This document shows, in pieces, positions 1 through 8,359 of a stretch of 64,000 nucleotides of DNA. The first letter of the stretch is position 1; each line of letters opens with the position of its first letter. Source of the stretch: Trinickia violacea. Lineage in GTDB: Bacteria; Pseudomonadota; Gammaproteobacteria; Burkholderiales; Burkholderiaceae. The notes under the pieces are model-generated. The model saw only the letters and a program-made list of their open reading frames with translations, ran no database searches and had not been told where the DNA came from. Location of the stretch: contig NZ_CP040077.1 of NCBI RefSeq assembly GCF_005280735.1, positions 3,596,001 through 3,660,000 on the forward strand, in the 5' to 3' direction. A program made the position numbers and the translations under genes.

Positions 1-426
1 CCTGATGGGCTTGGGCGCACCACTGCTGCCCGACGTGTAGAGCGTGAGCGGCGCGAGCGGATCGATCGGCAGCGCATCGCGTGCGGAATCGGCTGCGTTG
101 CCGCCTGCCGCGGGCAGAGCGCTCAAGTCCGCATCGGTGACGATGGTGTCGTATGCATCGGCCAGCGCGGCGAGATAGCCAGGATTCGAACTCGCCGGAA
201 TCACGGGTTCCTTGTCGCAAGCGAAGAGCGCAAAGAGCGCGCACGCGAAGTCGAACGGATCGTCGATGCACAAGGCCACGCGCTGTGCAGGCCGCTCGCG
301 CAGCGTCGCCACGCACGCGCGTACGCGCGCGTCGAACGCGGCGAAATCGAGGACTGCACCGCCGTCGGCGCACACGGGTGTGCGGCCATCGCGAGGCACG
401 GCCAACAAATCGTGCAACGCGATCAT
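1..426 (-). CDS. AMP-dependent acyl/aryl ligase, N-terminal part (APE cluster)
   Basis: Partial gene; the C-terminal part lies beyond the left edge, so only 142 codons are visible. Translation from the ATG at 426 gives a protein whose residues 130-140 read YTSGSSGAPKP, the phosphate-binding signature of the ANL (AMP-binding) adenylation superfamily. The family activates a carboxylic acid as acyl-adenylate and loads it on CoA or a carrier protein. The start overlaps the stop of the upstream membrane-protein gene (ATGA), so it is the sixth gene of a tightly coupled operon with two acyl carrier proteins. In aryl polyene clusters the equivalent ligase (ApeH) activates the aryl starter acid for loading on the ACP; that role is inferred from context. 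The amino-terminal region is cysteine-rich for an ANL enzyme, which I cannot interpret. Confidence 0.8.
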   Translation of the reverse strand, partial: MIALHDLLAVPRDGRTPVCADGGAVLDFAAFDARVRACVATLRERPAQRVALCIDDPFDFACALFALFACDKEPVIPASSNPGYLAALADAYDTIVTDADLSALPAAGGNAADSARDALPIDPLAPLTLYTSGSSGAPKPIR

Positions 427-1100
427 GGGGCCTCCCGCCGGGCCGCCCCAAGGGAGGCAGCGACCGTCACCGGTCTTTTCGGCAAGACGAACACATGCCG
501 CCAGACGATTTCGACAGCAATCAGCGCGCCGATCATCAGATAGGCCACGACGCCGTTATATAGCGCCCACGCCGCACGCGCCCCGCACAAAGCCAGATAG
601 GCCGAAACGGCACCGTTCGCCGCGAAGAACGCGCACCAGACCAGCGTCACGCGCCGCGTATGCTGCACCTGCCGTGCGCTGAGCTCGGGATGACGCAGCC
701 GCGCGAATTTCTCGATCATGGTCGGGCCGCCGTTGAGCGTCGCGGCAAAAGCCGCGAGAAGACCCGCGTTCACCAGCGTCGGATAGAGACGCAGCAGCAG
801 CTCGCTGCCGGTCAGTGCGATCGCCGCGCAAGCGCAGGAGAGCACCGCCGCGACGCCCCAATCGAGCGCCGTCAGCCGGCGCAGCATCGACGCGACGCTG
901 CCCGCGCCGATCCAGCGCTGCAGCCAGAGCAAAGCGAGGAGCGCGACGCCAAGATACCGCGTCATGTCGTAGCGCCACGCCGCGAAGAACATGAGCGGAT
1001 ACGCGAGTTTCAATGCGACTTGCGCGGTCACTCGAGCGCCACGGCGCAGCGCGCTTGGCCCGCCCGGTGCGGCTCGTGTCGATGCCGGCATGCGCGTCAA
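423..1100 (-). CDS. COG4648-type integral membrane protein of APE cluster
   Basis: A 225-residue protein with about six hydrophobic segments (roughly residues 28-44, 49-64, 80-97, 108-123, 150-171 and 177-200) and a basic N-terminus, so an inner-membrane protein. It matches the architecture of the COG4648 membrane proteins found between the ACP and AMP-ligase genes of aryl polyene clusters. Both ends overlap neighbours by four bases (ATGA), indicating translational coupling. No catalytic motif is visible and the biochemical role is not known to me. The assignment rests on topology and gene order. Confidence 0.7.
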   Translation of the reverse strand: MTRMPASTRAAPGGPSALRRGARVTAQVALKLAYPLMFFAAWRYDMTRYLGVALLALLWLQRWIGAGSVASMLRRLTALDWGVAAVLSCACAAIALTGSELLLRLYPTLVNAGLLAAFAATLNGGPTMIEKFARLRHPELSARQVQHTRRVTLVWCAFFAANGAVSAYLALCGARAAWALYNGVVAYLMIGALIAVEIVWRHVFVLPKRPVTVAASLGAARREAP

Positions 1101-1342
1101 GCCGCGAGCAGCGACTCGACCGCGCCGATCACATCGCCGACGGTACGCACCTGCTTGAATTCTTCCGGCTTGATGCGGCGTCCGGTCATCTCTTGCAGCT
1201 TGATCGCCAGATCGACCGCATCGATGCTGTCGAGATCGAGGTCTTCGAACAGATGTGCTTCCGGCGTCACGCGCTCCGGCTCGATCGCGAAGTTTTCTTT
1301 GAAGATGGCGCGAATGCGCTCGAGAATCTCTGCGTCCGTCAC
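1097..1342 (-). CDS. Acyl carrier protein (second ACP of APE cluster)
   Basis: An 81-residue acidic helical protein with the phosphopantetheine attachment motif DLDSIDAVDL; Ser39 is the expected 4'-phosphopantetheine site. Length and motif are typical of a type II ACP. Only three bases separate it from the upstream ACP gene, and it overlaps the downstream membrane-protein gene by four bases. In the aryl polyene pathway a dedicated ACP carries the growing polyene chain; a separate housekeeping ACP would be expected elsewhere in the genome. ACP identity is secure, pathway role is inferred from neighbours. Confidence 0.9.
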   Translation of the reverse strand: MTDAEILERIRAIFKENFAIEPERVTPEAHLFEDLDLDSIDAVDLAIKLQEMTGRRIKPEEFKQVRTVGDVIGAVESLLAA

Positions 1343-1345
1343 GTC

Positions 1346-1645
1346 CTATTCCCCTTGCGTTTCGATATTGCTGTCTGCTTCGGCGGCTTCGCGCTGGCTC
1401 CGCACGAATGCGGCGAGCGTGGCGATCGAGCGGAAGTGCTCGCGCGTGTGCTCGTCGTTGGCGGCAATGGTCAACTGATAGCGGTTGCGCAGCATGATGC
1501 CGATTTCGAGCGCGTCGATTGAATCGAGGCCGACGCCGTCGGTGCTGAAGAGCGGGGCGTCGTCGTCGATGTCGGCCGGGCTCAGGTCTTCCAAATCGAG
1601 CGCCTCTATCAGCAGCGTTTTAATTTCCAGTGTTAGCGAATCCAT
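1346..1645 (-). CDS. Acyl carrier protein (first ACP of APE cluster)
   Basis: A 99-residue ACP-like protein with the motif GLDSIDALEIG; Ser42 is the predicted phosphopantetheine attachment residue. It is longer than the second ACP because of an acidic C-terminal extension. The gene starts inside the 3' end of the upstream acyltransferase gene (26-bp overlap), so translation is probably coupled. Two adjacent, diverged ACP genes between an acyltransferase and a COG4648 protein is the standard aryl polyene arrangement (ApeE and ApeF in the published clusters); which of the two corresponds to which is not clear from sequence. Confidence 0.88.
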   Translation of the reverse strand: MDSLTLEIKTLLIEALDLEDLSPADIDDDAPLFSTDGVGLDSIDALEIGIMLRNRYQLTIAANDEHTREHFRSIATLAAFVRSQREAAEADSNIETQGE

Positions 1646-2474
1646 GTTCGAACAAGTGCTCGGTGATGTGGGCTTCTACTGCGTGGGTAACGGTGCGGGC
1701 CGCGAGCGCGGGCGGCGCATCCGCGGCCGCAAGACGCTCGAGTGCGAGCGGCTCGAGCACGGCGATGCGCATGCGAAAACGTCGCGGCGGCACGTCGTAC
1801 CAGCGCATCGCTTTCGTGAACGCGGGCGGATCGCAATCCACCAGGACTGGCAGAATCGGGATCCCGGCTTTCAGCGCCATATGAGCGAAGCCGCGTGAGA
1901 ACGGGTGCAGGCGATCGCGCGCAGGGCTGCGCGTGCCCTCGGGGAACACGATCATCGTGTAGCCGGCCGCAAGCTGGCGCGAGCCGGCTTCGACGAGCTC
2001 GGCGGGGTCGGCGTTGCTCACGTATTCAGCCGCACGCACGATGCCCCAGAAGCAGGGGTTGCCCCAGTGCACGTTCTTGACGACGCAGCACGCGCGCGGC
2101 GTCAACGCGAGGAGCACCATCACGTCGAGATAGGTGGGGTGATTGGCGACGACGAGCGCAGGACCGCTCGTGCGCAGCGCTTCGGCCCCCTTCACGTCGA
2201 GCTCCATCACGCCGATCACTTGCAGCACGGCGACGAGCGCGCGGAAGAACTTGTGGATCAAGAGCGTGACGGCGAGCTGGCGCGTCGCCCGATGCGGCCA
2301 CAAGCAAGCAATCGGAAAAACGAGAATCGAAAAGAAGACGCCGCACACGCCGAACACGACGAAGGCGAGCGCGGTCGCGATGAGCCGCCAGTGGTAATCG
2401 AGCCGCGCGCCGAATCCGCGGGCCGCTCCATCGACCGAATCGCCGCGCAGGGTGTTCGGGATATCGTGATTCAT
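1620..2474 (-). CDS. Lysophospholipid-type acyltransferase of APE cluster
   Basis: A 284-residue membrane-anchored acyltransferase of the PlsC/LPLAT family. Residues 111-117 are NHPTYLD, the NHX4D catalytic box, and residues 177-183 are FPEGTRS, the second conserved block. Two hydrophobic stretches precede the catalytic domain and should hold it at the inner membrane. The start is the ATG at 2474, which overlaps the stop of the preceding ketoacyl-synthase-like gene (ATGA); a longer upstream frame lacks homology-like sequence. In aryl polyene clusters such a protein is thought to attach the polyene or fatty acyl group to a lipid head; the acceptor cannot be told from sequence. Confidence 0.88.
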   Translation of the reverse strand: MNHDIPNTLRGDSVDGAARGFGARLDYHWRLIATALAFVVFGVCGVFFSILVFPIACLWPHRATRQLAVTLLIHKFFRALVAVLQVIGVMELDVKGAEALRTSGPALVVANHPTYLDVMVLLALTPRACCVVKNVHWGNPCFWGIVRAAEYVSNADPAELVEAGSRQLAAGYTMIVFPEGTRSPARDRLHPFSRGFAHMALKAGIPILPVLVDCDPPAFTKAMRWYDVPPRRFRMRIAVLEPLALERLAAADAPPALAARTVTHAVEAHITEHLFEHGFANTGN

Positions 2475-3163
2475 GCCGCCGCTCCCTGCCACGCCCAGTG
2501 CCATATGCGGCCCGCGCTTTGGCTTTGCCACGCGCCGCGCGCGTGTTGCGTCATGCAATGCAGGACGGCTGCGCTTTGCGTGGCGAAACACGGCGTCGAC
2601 GACGCCGGCTCGCCCTCCTCGATCGTGCATGCGAAGCGTGCCGGCGCGGCAGCGTCGATCAGGATCGCGAGCGCCCCGCCTTCGATTTCATCGTCCACCG
2701 GACCGTAGACGGCAGCCGCGGGCTCGTCTGCATAAACGACGAGCACAGGCGTCGACGAATCGCTTTCGTATTGCGCATGGGCTTCGAGCAGCGCATAGCC
2801 GAGCGTTTCCGCTCCCGACGAGATCGCAGTCGCCGCGGAGCGGTCGCCGCGTCCGATGCCGAAGACGCCGGTCACCGCATTGAGCACGGAAAGGCTGAAA
2901 GCCGTAGGCGACACGGACCGGTTTGCCGCGATATCACCCAAGATGTCGCCCGTGCGACGCAATTCGCCGTGCCGCGACGCGAACACGACGCGCACGCTGC
3001 GGTACTCGCCGACGCAGTCGTGCGCGACCTTGAGCGCCATTTTCGAAAGCGAACTCAGGCGGCGACGCACGAGCGGGTCGATAAAACTGATATCGGGTGT
3101 CGCGGCGGCGGCAGGCCATGATGACCAGCGAGCAACCGGAATCGTCCAGTGCAAATCGGGCAT
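2471..3163 (-). CDS. Beta-ketoacyl synthase N-terminal-like protein, first visible gene of APE operon
   Basis: A 230-residue protein resembling the short ketoacyl-synthase-like family (Pfam Ketoacyl-synt_2) that opens many aryl polyene clusters. Family-like stretches are LSKMALKVAHDC and a segment around SVLNAVTGVFGIG followed by a Ser-Gly-Ala-Glu turn. It covers only an N-terminal KS fold, and no Cys-His-His triad is evident, so it is probably non-catalytic or a partner of a full KS. The ATG at 3163 is preferred over a TTG at 3223 because conserved sequence begins soon after it. It is the first gene of the operon; the ~500 bp upstream carry tandem direct repeats. Confidence 0.72.
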   Translation of the reverse strand: MPDLHWTIPVARWSSWPAAAATPDISFIDPLVRRRLSSLSKMALKVAHDCVGEYRSVRVVFASRHGELRRTGDILGDIAANRSVSPTAFSLSVLNAVTGVFGIGRGDRSAATAISSGAETLGYALLEAHAQYESDSSTPVLVVYADEPAAAVYGPVDDEIEGGALAILIDAAAPARFACTIEEGEPASSTPCFATQSAAVLHCMTQHARGAWQSQSAGRIWHWAWQGAAA

Positions 3164-3488
3164 AACGGTGTTCGCGTTCGAATGTGGGTGGCCCATTGGA
3201 CGGCCAGTCGCCGTGCGAGACAAAGCGAACGGTCATTTACACCGAACGCGCGGCGCGCAAGTCAACCCGGATTGGTCCAGTCTTGTTTTAGGTTTCGTTG
3301 TTAACGGCAGAATGCCGTTGTTGATTGAGGGTTGACCGCTCTTTGACTTCAATAGCTTTGGGCATCCCCCGACGCCCGCCGGCATCATACTTAAATTTAT
3401 GTCTTAAAAACAGTGTGTTAATGCGTTCGTATCTTTTGCGCGACGCGCCGATTCTGGCGAAATCTTCTATCTAAAGACCCGCTAAAGC

Positions 3489-3526
3489 GCATTTTCGTTT
3501 GCAGTAGCGTGCATTTTCTTTTGCAG
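3489..3526. repeat. Two 16-bp direct repeats in the APE/GDT1 intergenic region
   Basis: GCATTTTCGTTTGCAG at 3489-3504 and GCATTTTCTTTTGCAG at 3511-3526 differ at one position and are offset by 22 bp, about two helical turns. They lie in AT-rich DNA about 330 bp ahead of the APE operon start and 130 bp ahead of the putative GDT1 promoter. A tandem operator for a regulator of one of the two transcripts is a reasonable inference. Confidence 0.5.
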
Positions 3527-3658
3527 ATCAAGGCGATTTTGTCAAATTCGCAATTCTTAACTATCTTTCAATTAAACTACAACGCGCCGCAAATACCGGT
3601 GACTCATACGCCGGCGCCACACGGCACGCCAAGCTGGCCGCCGCAAAAAACCCTGTGC

Positions 3659-3664
3659 TATACT
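3659..3664 (+). promoter_or_regulatory. -10 box of the Mn riboswitch transcript
   Basis: TATACT at 3659-3664 predicts a start at about 3671, exactly where the yybP-ykoY riboswitch begins. No good -35 match is visible at the usual spacing, so the promoter may be weak or activator dependent. Confidence 0.5.
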
Positions 3665-3670
3665 CCGCCC

Positions 3671-3816
3671 CTCATTGGGGAGTAGCCGCCCCGCCGCACG
3701 ATACGCGCCGGCGTCATTCAAGCTGCGTGCCACACGTGATCCGGCGGGGGCGCCTGTCAACAAACTTGGCCTGACCGGCCATGGCAGACGCAGCCTCTGG
3801 GCCTGGCGAGACCGAT
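3671..3816 (+). promoter_or_regulatory. yybP-ykoY manganese riboswitch
   Basis: The two most conserved blocks of the yybP-ykoY class are present and correctly ordered: GGGGAGTAG at 3677-3685 and CTGGCGAGACC at 3803-3813, with GC-rich sequence between them able to form the coaxial stems. This RNA class binds Mn2+ and turns on Mn exporters. It sits in the leader of a GDT1-family gene (start 3901), a common partner. The remaining ~85 nt to the GTG start could hold the expression platform; no strong terminator hairpin with a poly-T is seen there, so control may be at translation initiation. Confidence 0.85.
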
Positions 3817-3900
3817 GATCCATGCACACCGCTTTAGGGCCCGGTGCTGACGTGGATCGTCGCGCTCGCACTCATCTCGGCCCGGGGATAATTTCAACAA

Positions 3901-4473
3901 GTGGACCAAGCCTTTCTGATCTCGACCGGAGCGGTCGCGCTCGCCGAAATCGGCGACAAGACTCAATTGCTCTCGCTCGTCCTCGCTGCGCGCTATCGCA
4001 AGCCCATCCCGATCATTCTCGGCGTGCTCGCCGCCACGCTCATCAACCACGCGGGCGCCGGCGCGCTCGGCACGTGGCTCGGCTCGATCCTCACGCCGAC
4101 CGTCATGCGCTGGGCGCTCGCCGCCTCGTTCCTCGGCATGGGGCTCTGGATTCTCGTGCCGGACAAACTCGATGAGGGCGAGGCGAACACCAACCGCTCC
4201 CATCTCGGCGTGTTCGGCACCACCGTCATCACGTTCTTTCTCGCGGAGATGGGCGACAAGACGCAGATCGCCACCGTCGCCCTCGCCGCGCGCTTTCACG
4301 ACTTCTTCGGAGTTGTCGCGGGCACGACGCTCGGGATGATGATCGCCAACGTGCCGGCCATCGTGCTCGGCGACCGCTTCGCGCACCGGCTGCCGACCAA
4401 GGTCGTCCACGGCATCGCAGCGGTGATGTTCGTCGTGCTGGGAGCGCTCGCGCTCTTTGGCGTCGGCGTCTGA
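3901..4473 (+). CDS. GDT1/TMEM165 (UPF0016) family membrane protein, probable Mn exporter
   Basis: A 190-residue inner-membrane protein built of two related halves, each carrying the family hallmark: EIGDKTQ at residues 16-22 and EMGDKTQ at 116-122. The paired E-x-G-D-K-T motifs line the cation site in the GDT1 family, known for Ca2+/Mn2+ transport; bacterial members (MneA) export manganese. The start is the GTG at 3901; no upstream alternative lies after the riboswitch. The manganese riboswitch in its leader supports Mn2+ as substrate and induction by excess Mn. Length matches the family. Confidence 0.88.
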   Translation: MDQAFLISTGAVALAEIGDKTQLLSLVLAARYRKPIPIILGVLAATLINHAGAGALGTWLGSILTPTVMRWALAASFLGMGLWILVPDKLDEGEANTNRSHLGVFGTTVITFFLAEMGDKTQIATVALAARFHDFFGVVAGTTLGMMIANVPAIVLGDRFAHRLPTKVVHGIAAVMFVVLGALALFGVGV

Positions 4474-4527
4474 TGAAAGAAGGGCCGCGGCGCGAGGCGC
4501 CGCGGCCCATGTGCTACGGCCGGTTCG

Positions 4528-5256
4528 TTATTGCGCCGGCTTAGGTGAGGCGGAAGGCGCGGAGGCAGAAGCGGCGCCCGATGCGGCCGCCGGAGTCGGC
4601 GCCGCGACTTCGTTCGATGCGCCGCTGTTCTTGTCCACGGCAATCTTCACCGTGCGCACCGCGCCGTTGCCGGCCGGGAAACCATCCAGCGCGCTGCGCA
4701 CGAGGTACGGCATCGAAGTGACGAGCGACGGATCCTCGTTGGCATTGCGCGCCGTCACGTTATAGACCTCCTTGCCCGTCGTGCGCTCGGTGATGCGGAT
4801 GCCGAGCGTATGCGTATAGACCGGGAAGCTCTGCGTCACGTAGCCCGACGGATACGGGCCCCAGGGACCCCACGGCCCCCACGGGTTGGGGCCCCAGTAC
4901 GGCCCAAAGGCGGGCGGAGGCGCGTAATAGACCGGCTGCGACACCGTCGCCATGTCGCCCTTGATCGAGTAGGTCAAGCCGACCCAATAGCGCGCCTCGG
5001 TGGCCGGCGCCTGCTTGAACGAATACATCGCCAGTTCGTTGGCGACGGTGTTTTCGTAGGTGCGTTGTTCAAGGCTGTTTTCTTGGGATGGCGAGCGCGC
5101 GAACGCGTAGGTGCGCGTGGCGTCGCTGCCGTTGCCCCAGTCGGAGAAGGCCGTGACCTGGGTCGTCACGTAGGTCGTACAGCCGGACAGCAGCGCGGCA
5201 AACGCCGCCAGGAGCAGCATGGCGCCGCGCCTGAACTGGTCGAACTTCATGGTCAT
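4528..5256 (-). CDS. DUF4136-type outer-membrane lipoprotein
   Basis: A 242-residue predicted lipoprotein. A basic N-terminus and hydrophobic stretch end in the lipobox LLSGC (Cys26), so mature protein should be lipidated and sorted to the outer membrane. The middle has a Pro/Gly/Trp-rich segment with repeated G-P-W units (about residues 120-136), and the C-terminus is an Ala/Pro/Ser-rich tail, probably disordered. Overall pattern matches the DUF4136 family, whose function is unknown. It is convergent with the GDT1 gene and divergent from pepN, so it is probably monocistronic. A second in-frame ATG two codons in (MKFDQ) is an alternative start. Confidence 0.78.
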   Translation of the reverse strand: MTMKFDQFRRGAMLLLAAFAALLSGCTTYVTTQVTAFSDWGNGSDATRTYAFARSPSQENSLEQRTYENTVANELAMYSFKQAPATEARYWVGLTYSIKGDMATVSQPVYYAPPPAFGPYWGPNPWGPWGPWGPYPSGYVTQSFPVYTHTLGIRITERTTGKEVYNVTARNANEDPSLVTSMPYLVRSALDGFPAGNGAVRTVKIAVDKNSGASNEVAAPTPAAASGAASASAPSASPKPAQ

Positions 5257-5434
5257 CCTCGTATTGCTTTCGTTGCCCGGGCACCGCGCGCGGGCGGCCC
5301 GATAATACGCTGACTAGAGCCGGACACAAAAAGTTCGACCCTCACAACCGGGCGCAGGCTTTGTACAATGGCCCGGCAGCCTCGCCAGCCACCGTTGCGC
5401 GAGCCGATTCTCAAGGTTTTTTCATCCGAAAGCC

Positions 5435-8125
5435 ATGACCGATACCGCTACCCCCGCCGTCATCCACCGCGCCGACTACGCCCCGCCCGCTTTCCTGATC
5501 GATTCCGTCACGCTTGAATTCGACCTCGTGCCCGCGCGCACGATCGTCAAGAACTCGATGCGCATGCGGCGCAACCCCGACGCGGCGCGCGCCGCGCGCC
5601 TCGAATTGATGGGCGAGCAGCTCGAGCTCGTCTCGGTTGCCGTGAACGGCGTGCCGCACGCGGCCGCACGCGCGCACGAACACGGGCTCACGCTCGACGA
5701 CGTGCCCGACACGTTCGAGCTGACCATCGTCAGCGCCTGCGCGCCCGCCGAGAACACGACGCTCTCGGGCCTCTATGTGTCGAGCGACAATTTCTTCACG
5801 CAGTGCGAAGCCGAAGGCTTTCGCCGCATCACGTACTTCCTCGACCGGCCCGATGTGATGACCACCTACACGGTCACGCTGCGCGCCGACAAGGCCGCCT
5901 ACCCGGTGCTGCTCTCCAACGGCAACCTGATCGAAGAAGGCGACCTCGCCGACGGCCGCCACTTCGCGAAGTGGGAAGACCCGTTCAAGAAGCCGAGCTA
6001 CCTGTTCGCGCTCGTCGCCGGACGCCTCGTCGCACTCGAAGAGCGCATCAAGAGCGTCTCGGGCAAGGAAAAGCTCCTGCAGGTGTGGGTCGAGCCGCAC
6101 GATCTCGACAAGACCCGCCACGCGATGGAGTCGCTCATTCATTCGATCCGCTGGGACGAGGAGCGCTTCGGTCTCGAGCTCGACCTGGATCGCTTCATGA
6201 TCGTCGCCGTGAGCGACTTCAACATGGGCGCGATGGAAAACAAAGGGCTCAACATCTTCAATACGAAGTACGTGCTCGCGAATCCGGAAACGGCGACCGA
6301 TACCGACTTCGCGAACATCGAAGCCGTGGTCGGCCACGAATACTTCCACAACTGGACGGGCAACCGCGTCACCTGCCGCGACTGGTTCCAGCTGAGCCTG
6401 AAGGAAGGCCTGACCGTGTTCCGCGACCAGGAGTTCTCGGCCGACATGGCGGGCGGCGCGACTGACGAAACGGCGCGCGCGGTCAAGCGCATCGAGGACG
6501 TGCGCGTGCTGCGCCAGATGCAGTTCGCCGAGGACTCCGGCCCGATGGCGCACCCGGTGCGTCCCGAGAGCTACGTCGAGATCAACAACTTCTACACGAT
6601 GACCGTCTACGAGAAAGGCGCGGAAGTCGTGCGGATGTATCAAACGCTGTTCGGCCGCGACGGCTTCCGGCGCGGCATGGACCTGTACTTCAAGCGGCAC
6701 GATGGGCAGGCCGTCGCGTGCGACGACTTCCGCCTCGCGCTTGCCGATGCGAACGGCCGCGACCTGGCTCAATTCGAGCGCTGGTACAGCCAGGCGGGCA
6801 CGCCGCGCGTCACGGTCGAGACGGCCTATGACGCCGATGCCCAGCGCTACACCGTCACGCTGAAGCAAGGCTACGGCGACGCTGCGCCGGCTGCGCGCGC
6901 GACGCAAAAAGGCCCGCTCTTGATTCCGTTTGCGATCGGCCTGATCGGACGCGACGGCGCCGATCTGCCGCTGCGTCTCGAAGGCGAAAGCGCCGCTTCG
7001 GGCACGACGCGCGTGCTCGACTTCACCGAGACCGAGCAGACCTTCACGTTCGTCGATGTGCGCGAGGCGCCGCTGCCGTCGCTGCTGCGCAATTTCTCGG
7101 CGCCGGTGGTCGTCGAATACGACTACACGGCCGACGAACTCGCGTTCCTGCTCGCGCACGACAGCGACCCGTTCAACCGCTGGGAAGCAGGCCAGCGGCT
7201 CGCGACGCGTGAGCTGCTCGCGCTCGCCGCGCGCGCAGCCGAGAACGCGCCGTTGCAGCTCGACGACTCGGTCGTGACCGCGTTTGCGCGCGTGCTGACC
7301 GACGAGACGCTGTCGCCGGCGTTCCGCGAACTCGCGCTGATGTTGCCGTCCGAAGCGTACCTGGCGGAGCAGATGGCCGAGTCGAACCCGGCCGCCGTGC
7401 ATCGCGCGCGTCAGTTCGTGCGCAAGCGCCTCGCCGCTGCCTTGCGCGAAGCGTGGCTCGCGATCTACGACCGCCATCGCACGCCCGGCGCCTACGCGCC
7501 GACGCCGGAAGCCGCGGGGCATCGCGGCCTCAAGAACCTCGCGCTCGCCTACCTCGCCGAACTCGACGATCCGGCCGATGCCGTCAAGCTCGCCACCGCG
7601 CAATACGCCGAAGCGAACAACATGACCGACCGCGCGGCCGCGCTCTCCGCCCTGCTCGCGGCTTCCACGTCGAAGGAGACGCCGGCGGCGGAAAGCGCTC
7701 TCGCCGATTTCTATCGCCGCTTCGAGAAAGAGCCGCTCGTGATCGACAAGTGGTTCGCCTTGCAAGCGACGCAGCGCGGCAGCGCGGCACGGCCGATCAT
7801 CGACGTCGTGCGCAAGCTGATGACGCACCCCGCGTTCAACATCAAGAACCCGAATCGCGCCCGCTCGCTGATCTTCAGCTTCTGCTCGGCGAACCCGGCG
7901 CAATTCCACGCGGAAGACGGCTCCGGCTACGCGTTCTGGGCCGAGCAGGTGATCGCGCTCGACGCGCTGAATCCGCAGGTGGCCGCACGCCTGGCGCGCG
8001 CGCTCGAGTTGTGGCGGCGCTATACGCCGGTCCTGCGCGAGAAGATGCGCGCGGCGCTCGAGCAGGTGGCTTCGCAGGTGAAATCGCGCGATGTGCGCGA
8101 GATCGTCGAGAAAGCGCTCGTGTGA
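5435..8125 (+). CDS. pepN: Aminopeptidase N (M1 family)
   Basis: An 896-residue cytosolic M1 zinc aminopeptidase that removes N-terminal residues from peptides. The exopeptidase motif GAMEN is at about residues 265-269. The zinc site HEYFHNWTGNR starts at residue 301, with His301 and His305 plus the distal Glu324 as zinc ligands and Glu302 as the catalytic base. Length and spacing match E. coli PepN closely. The gene is followed by a strong terminator and is probably monocistronic. The opposite strand is also open through nearly the whole gene, a codon-bias effect in this GC-rich DNA. Confidence 0.97.
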   Translation: MTDTATPAVIHRADYAPPAFLIDSVTLEFDLVPARTIVKNSMRMRRNPDAARAARLELMGEQLELVSVAVNGVPHAAARAHEHGLTLDDVPDTFELTIVSACAPAENTTLSGLYVSSDNFFTQCEAEGFRRITYFLDRPDVMTTYTVTLRADKAAYPVLLSNGNLIEEGDLADGRHFAKWEDPFKKPSYLFALVAGRLVALEERIKSVSGKEKLLQVWVEPHDLDKTRHAMESLIHSIRWDEERFGLELDLDRFMIVAVSDFNMGAMENKGLNIFNTKYVLANPETATDTDFANIEAVVGHEYFHNWTGNRVTCRDWFQLSLKEGLTVFRDQEFSADMAGGATDETARAVKRIEDVRVLRQMQFAEDSGPMAHPVRPESYVEINNFYTMTVYEKGAEVVRMYQTLFGRDGFRRGMDLYFKRHDGQAVACDDFRLALADANGRDLAQFERWYSQAGTPRVTVETAYDADAQRYTVTLKQGYGDAAPAARATQKGPLLIPFAIGLIGRDGADLPLRLEGESAASGTTRVLDFTETEQTFTFVDVREAPLPSLLRNFSAPVVVEYDYTADELAFLLAHDSDPFNRWEAGQRLATRELLALAARAAENAPLQLDDSVVTAFARVLTDETLSPAFRELALMLPSEAYLAEQMAESNPAAVHRARQFVRKRLAAALREAWLAIYDRHRTPGAYAPTPEAAGHRGLKNLALAYLAELDDPADAVKLATAQYAEANNMTDRAAALSALLAASTSKETPAAESALADFYRRFEKEPLVIDKWFALQATQRGSAARPIIDVVRKLMTHPAFNIKNPNRARSLIFSFCSANPAQFHAEDGSGYAFWAEQVIALDALNPQVAARLARALELWRRYTPVLREKMRAALEQVASQVKSRDVREIVEKALV

Positions 8126-8214
8126 GCGTGGCGGGGAATGCACGGCAGCCTGGACTAGCTCACTGCGGCTAGCCCGCTTTTCGGGCGTCGCGCTGACGCC
8201 GCCTTATCCGGTTG

Positions 8215-8243
8215 AAACCGGCACTTCGGTGCCGGTTTTTTTT
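8215..8243 (+). terminator. Rho-independent terminator after pepN
   Basis: ACCGGCAC (8217-8224), loop TTCG, GTGCCGGT (8229-8236), followed by a run of T to 8243. A perfect 8-bp stem closed by a UUCG tetraloop. Confidence 0.92.
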
Positions 8244-8334
8244 CGCCTGTCTTTTGCGCCTGGCCGTCCGGATGACTGGCGGCGGCACGCCGAACGAGCG
8301 ACAGTGATACGCAACTCATTTGATGGTTTACGTT

Positions 8335-8349
8335 TAACGCGATGCGTTA
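8335..8349. promoter_or_regulatory. Palindromic operator and -10 box of the higBA operon
   Basis: TAACGC-GAT-GCGTTA is a perfect inverted repeat at 8335-8349. It overlaps a -10-like TATATC at 8348-8353. The -10 box ends six bases before the higB ATG (8360), so the transcript would start at or next to the ATG. Position and symmetry fit an autorepression site for the HigA antitoxin; binding itself is inferred. Confidence 0.6.
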
Positions 8350-8359
8350 TATCATCCCC

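Noticed and set aside
3567..3581. A HexR-like half palindrome (TTCAATTAAACTACA) near the Mn riboswitch
   Set aside because: Only one arm fits the HexR consensus; the other has two mismatches, and neither neighbouring gene belongs to sugar metabolism.
5411..8143. A 910-codon open frame on the strand opposite pepN, and similar long antisense frames opposite ftsK and the glucokinase fusion
   Set aside because: pepN, ftsK and glk have clear motifs and correct lengths. The antisense frames are low-complexity Arg/Ala/His/Glu-rich translations caused by GC-rich third positions.
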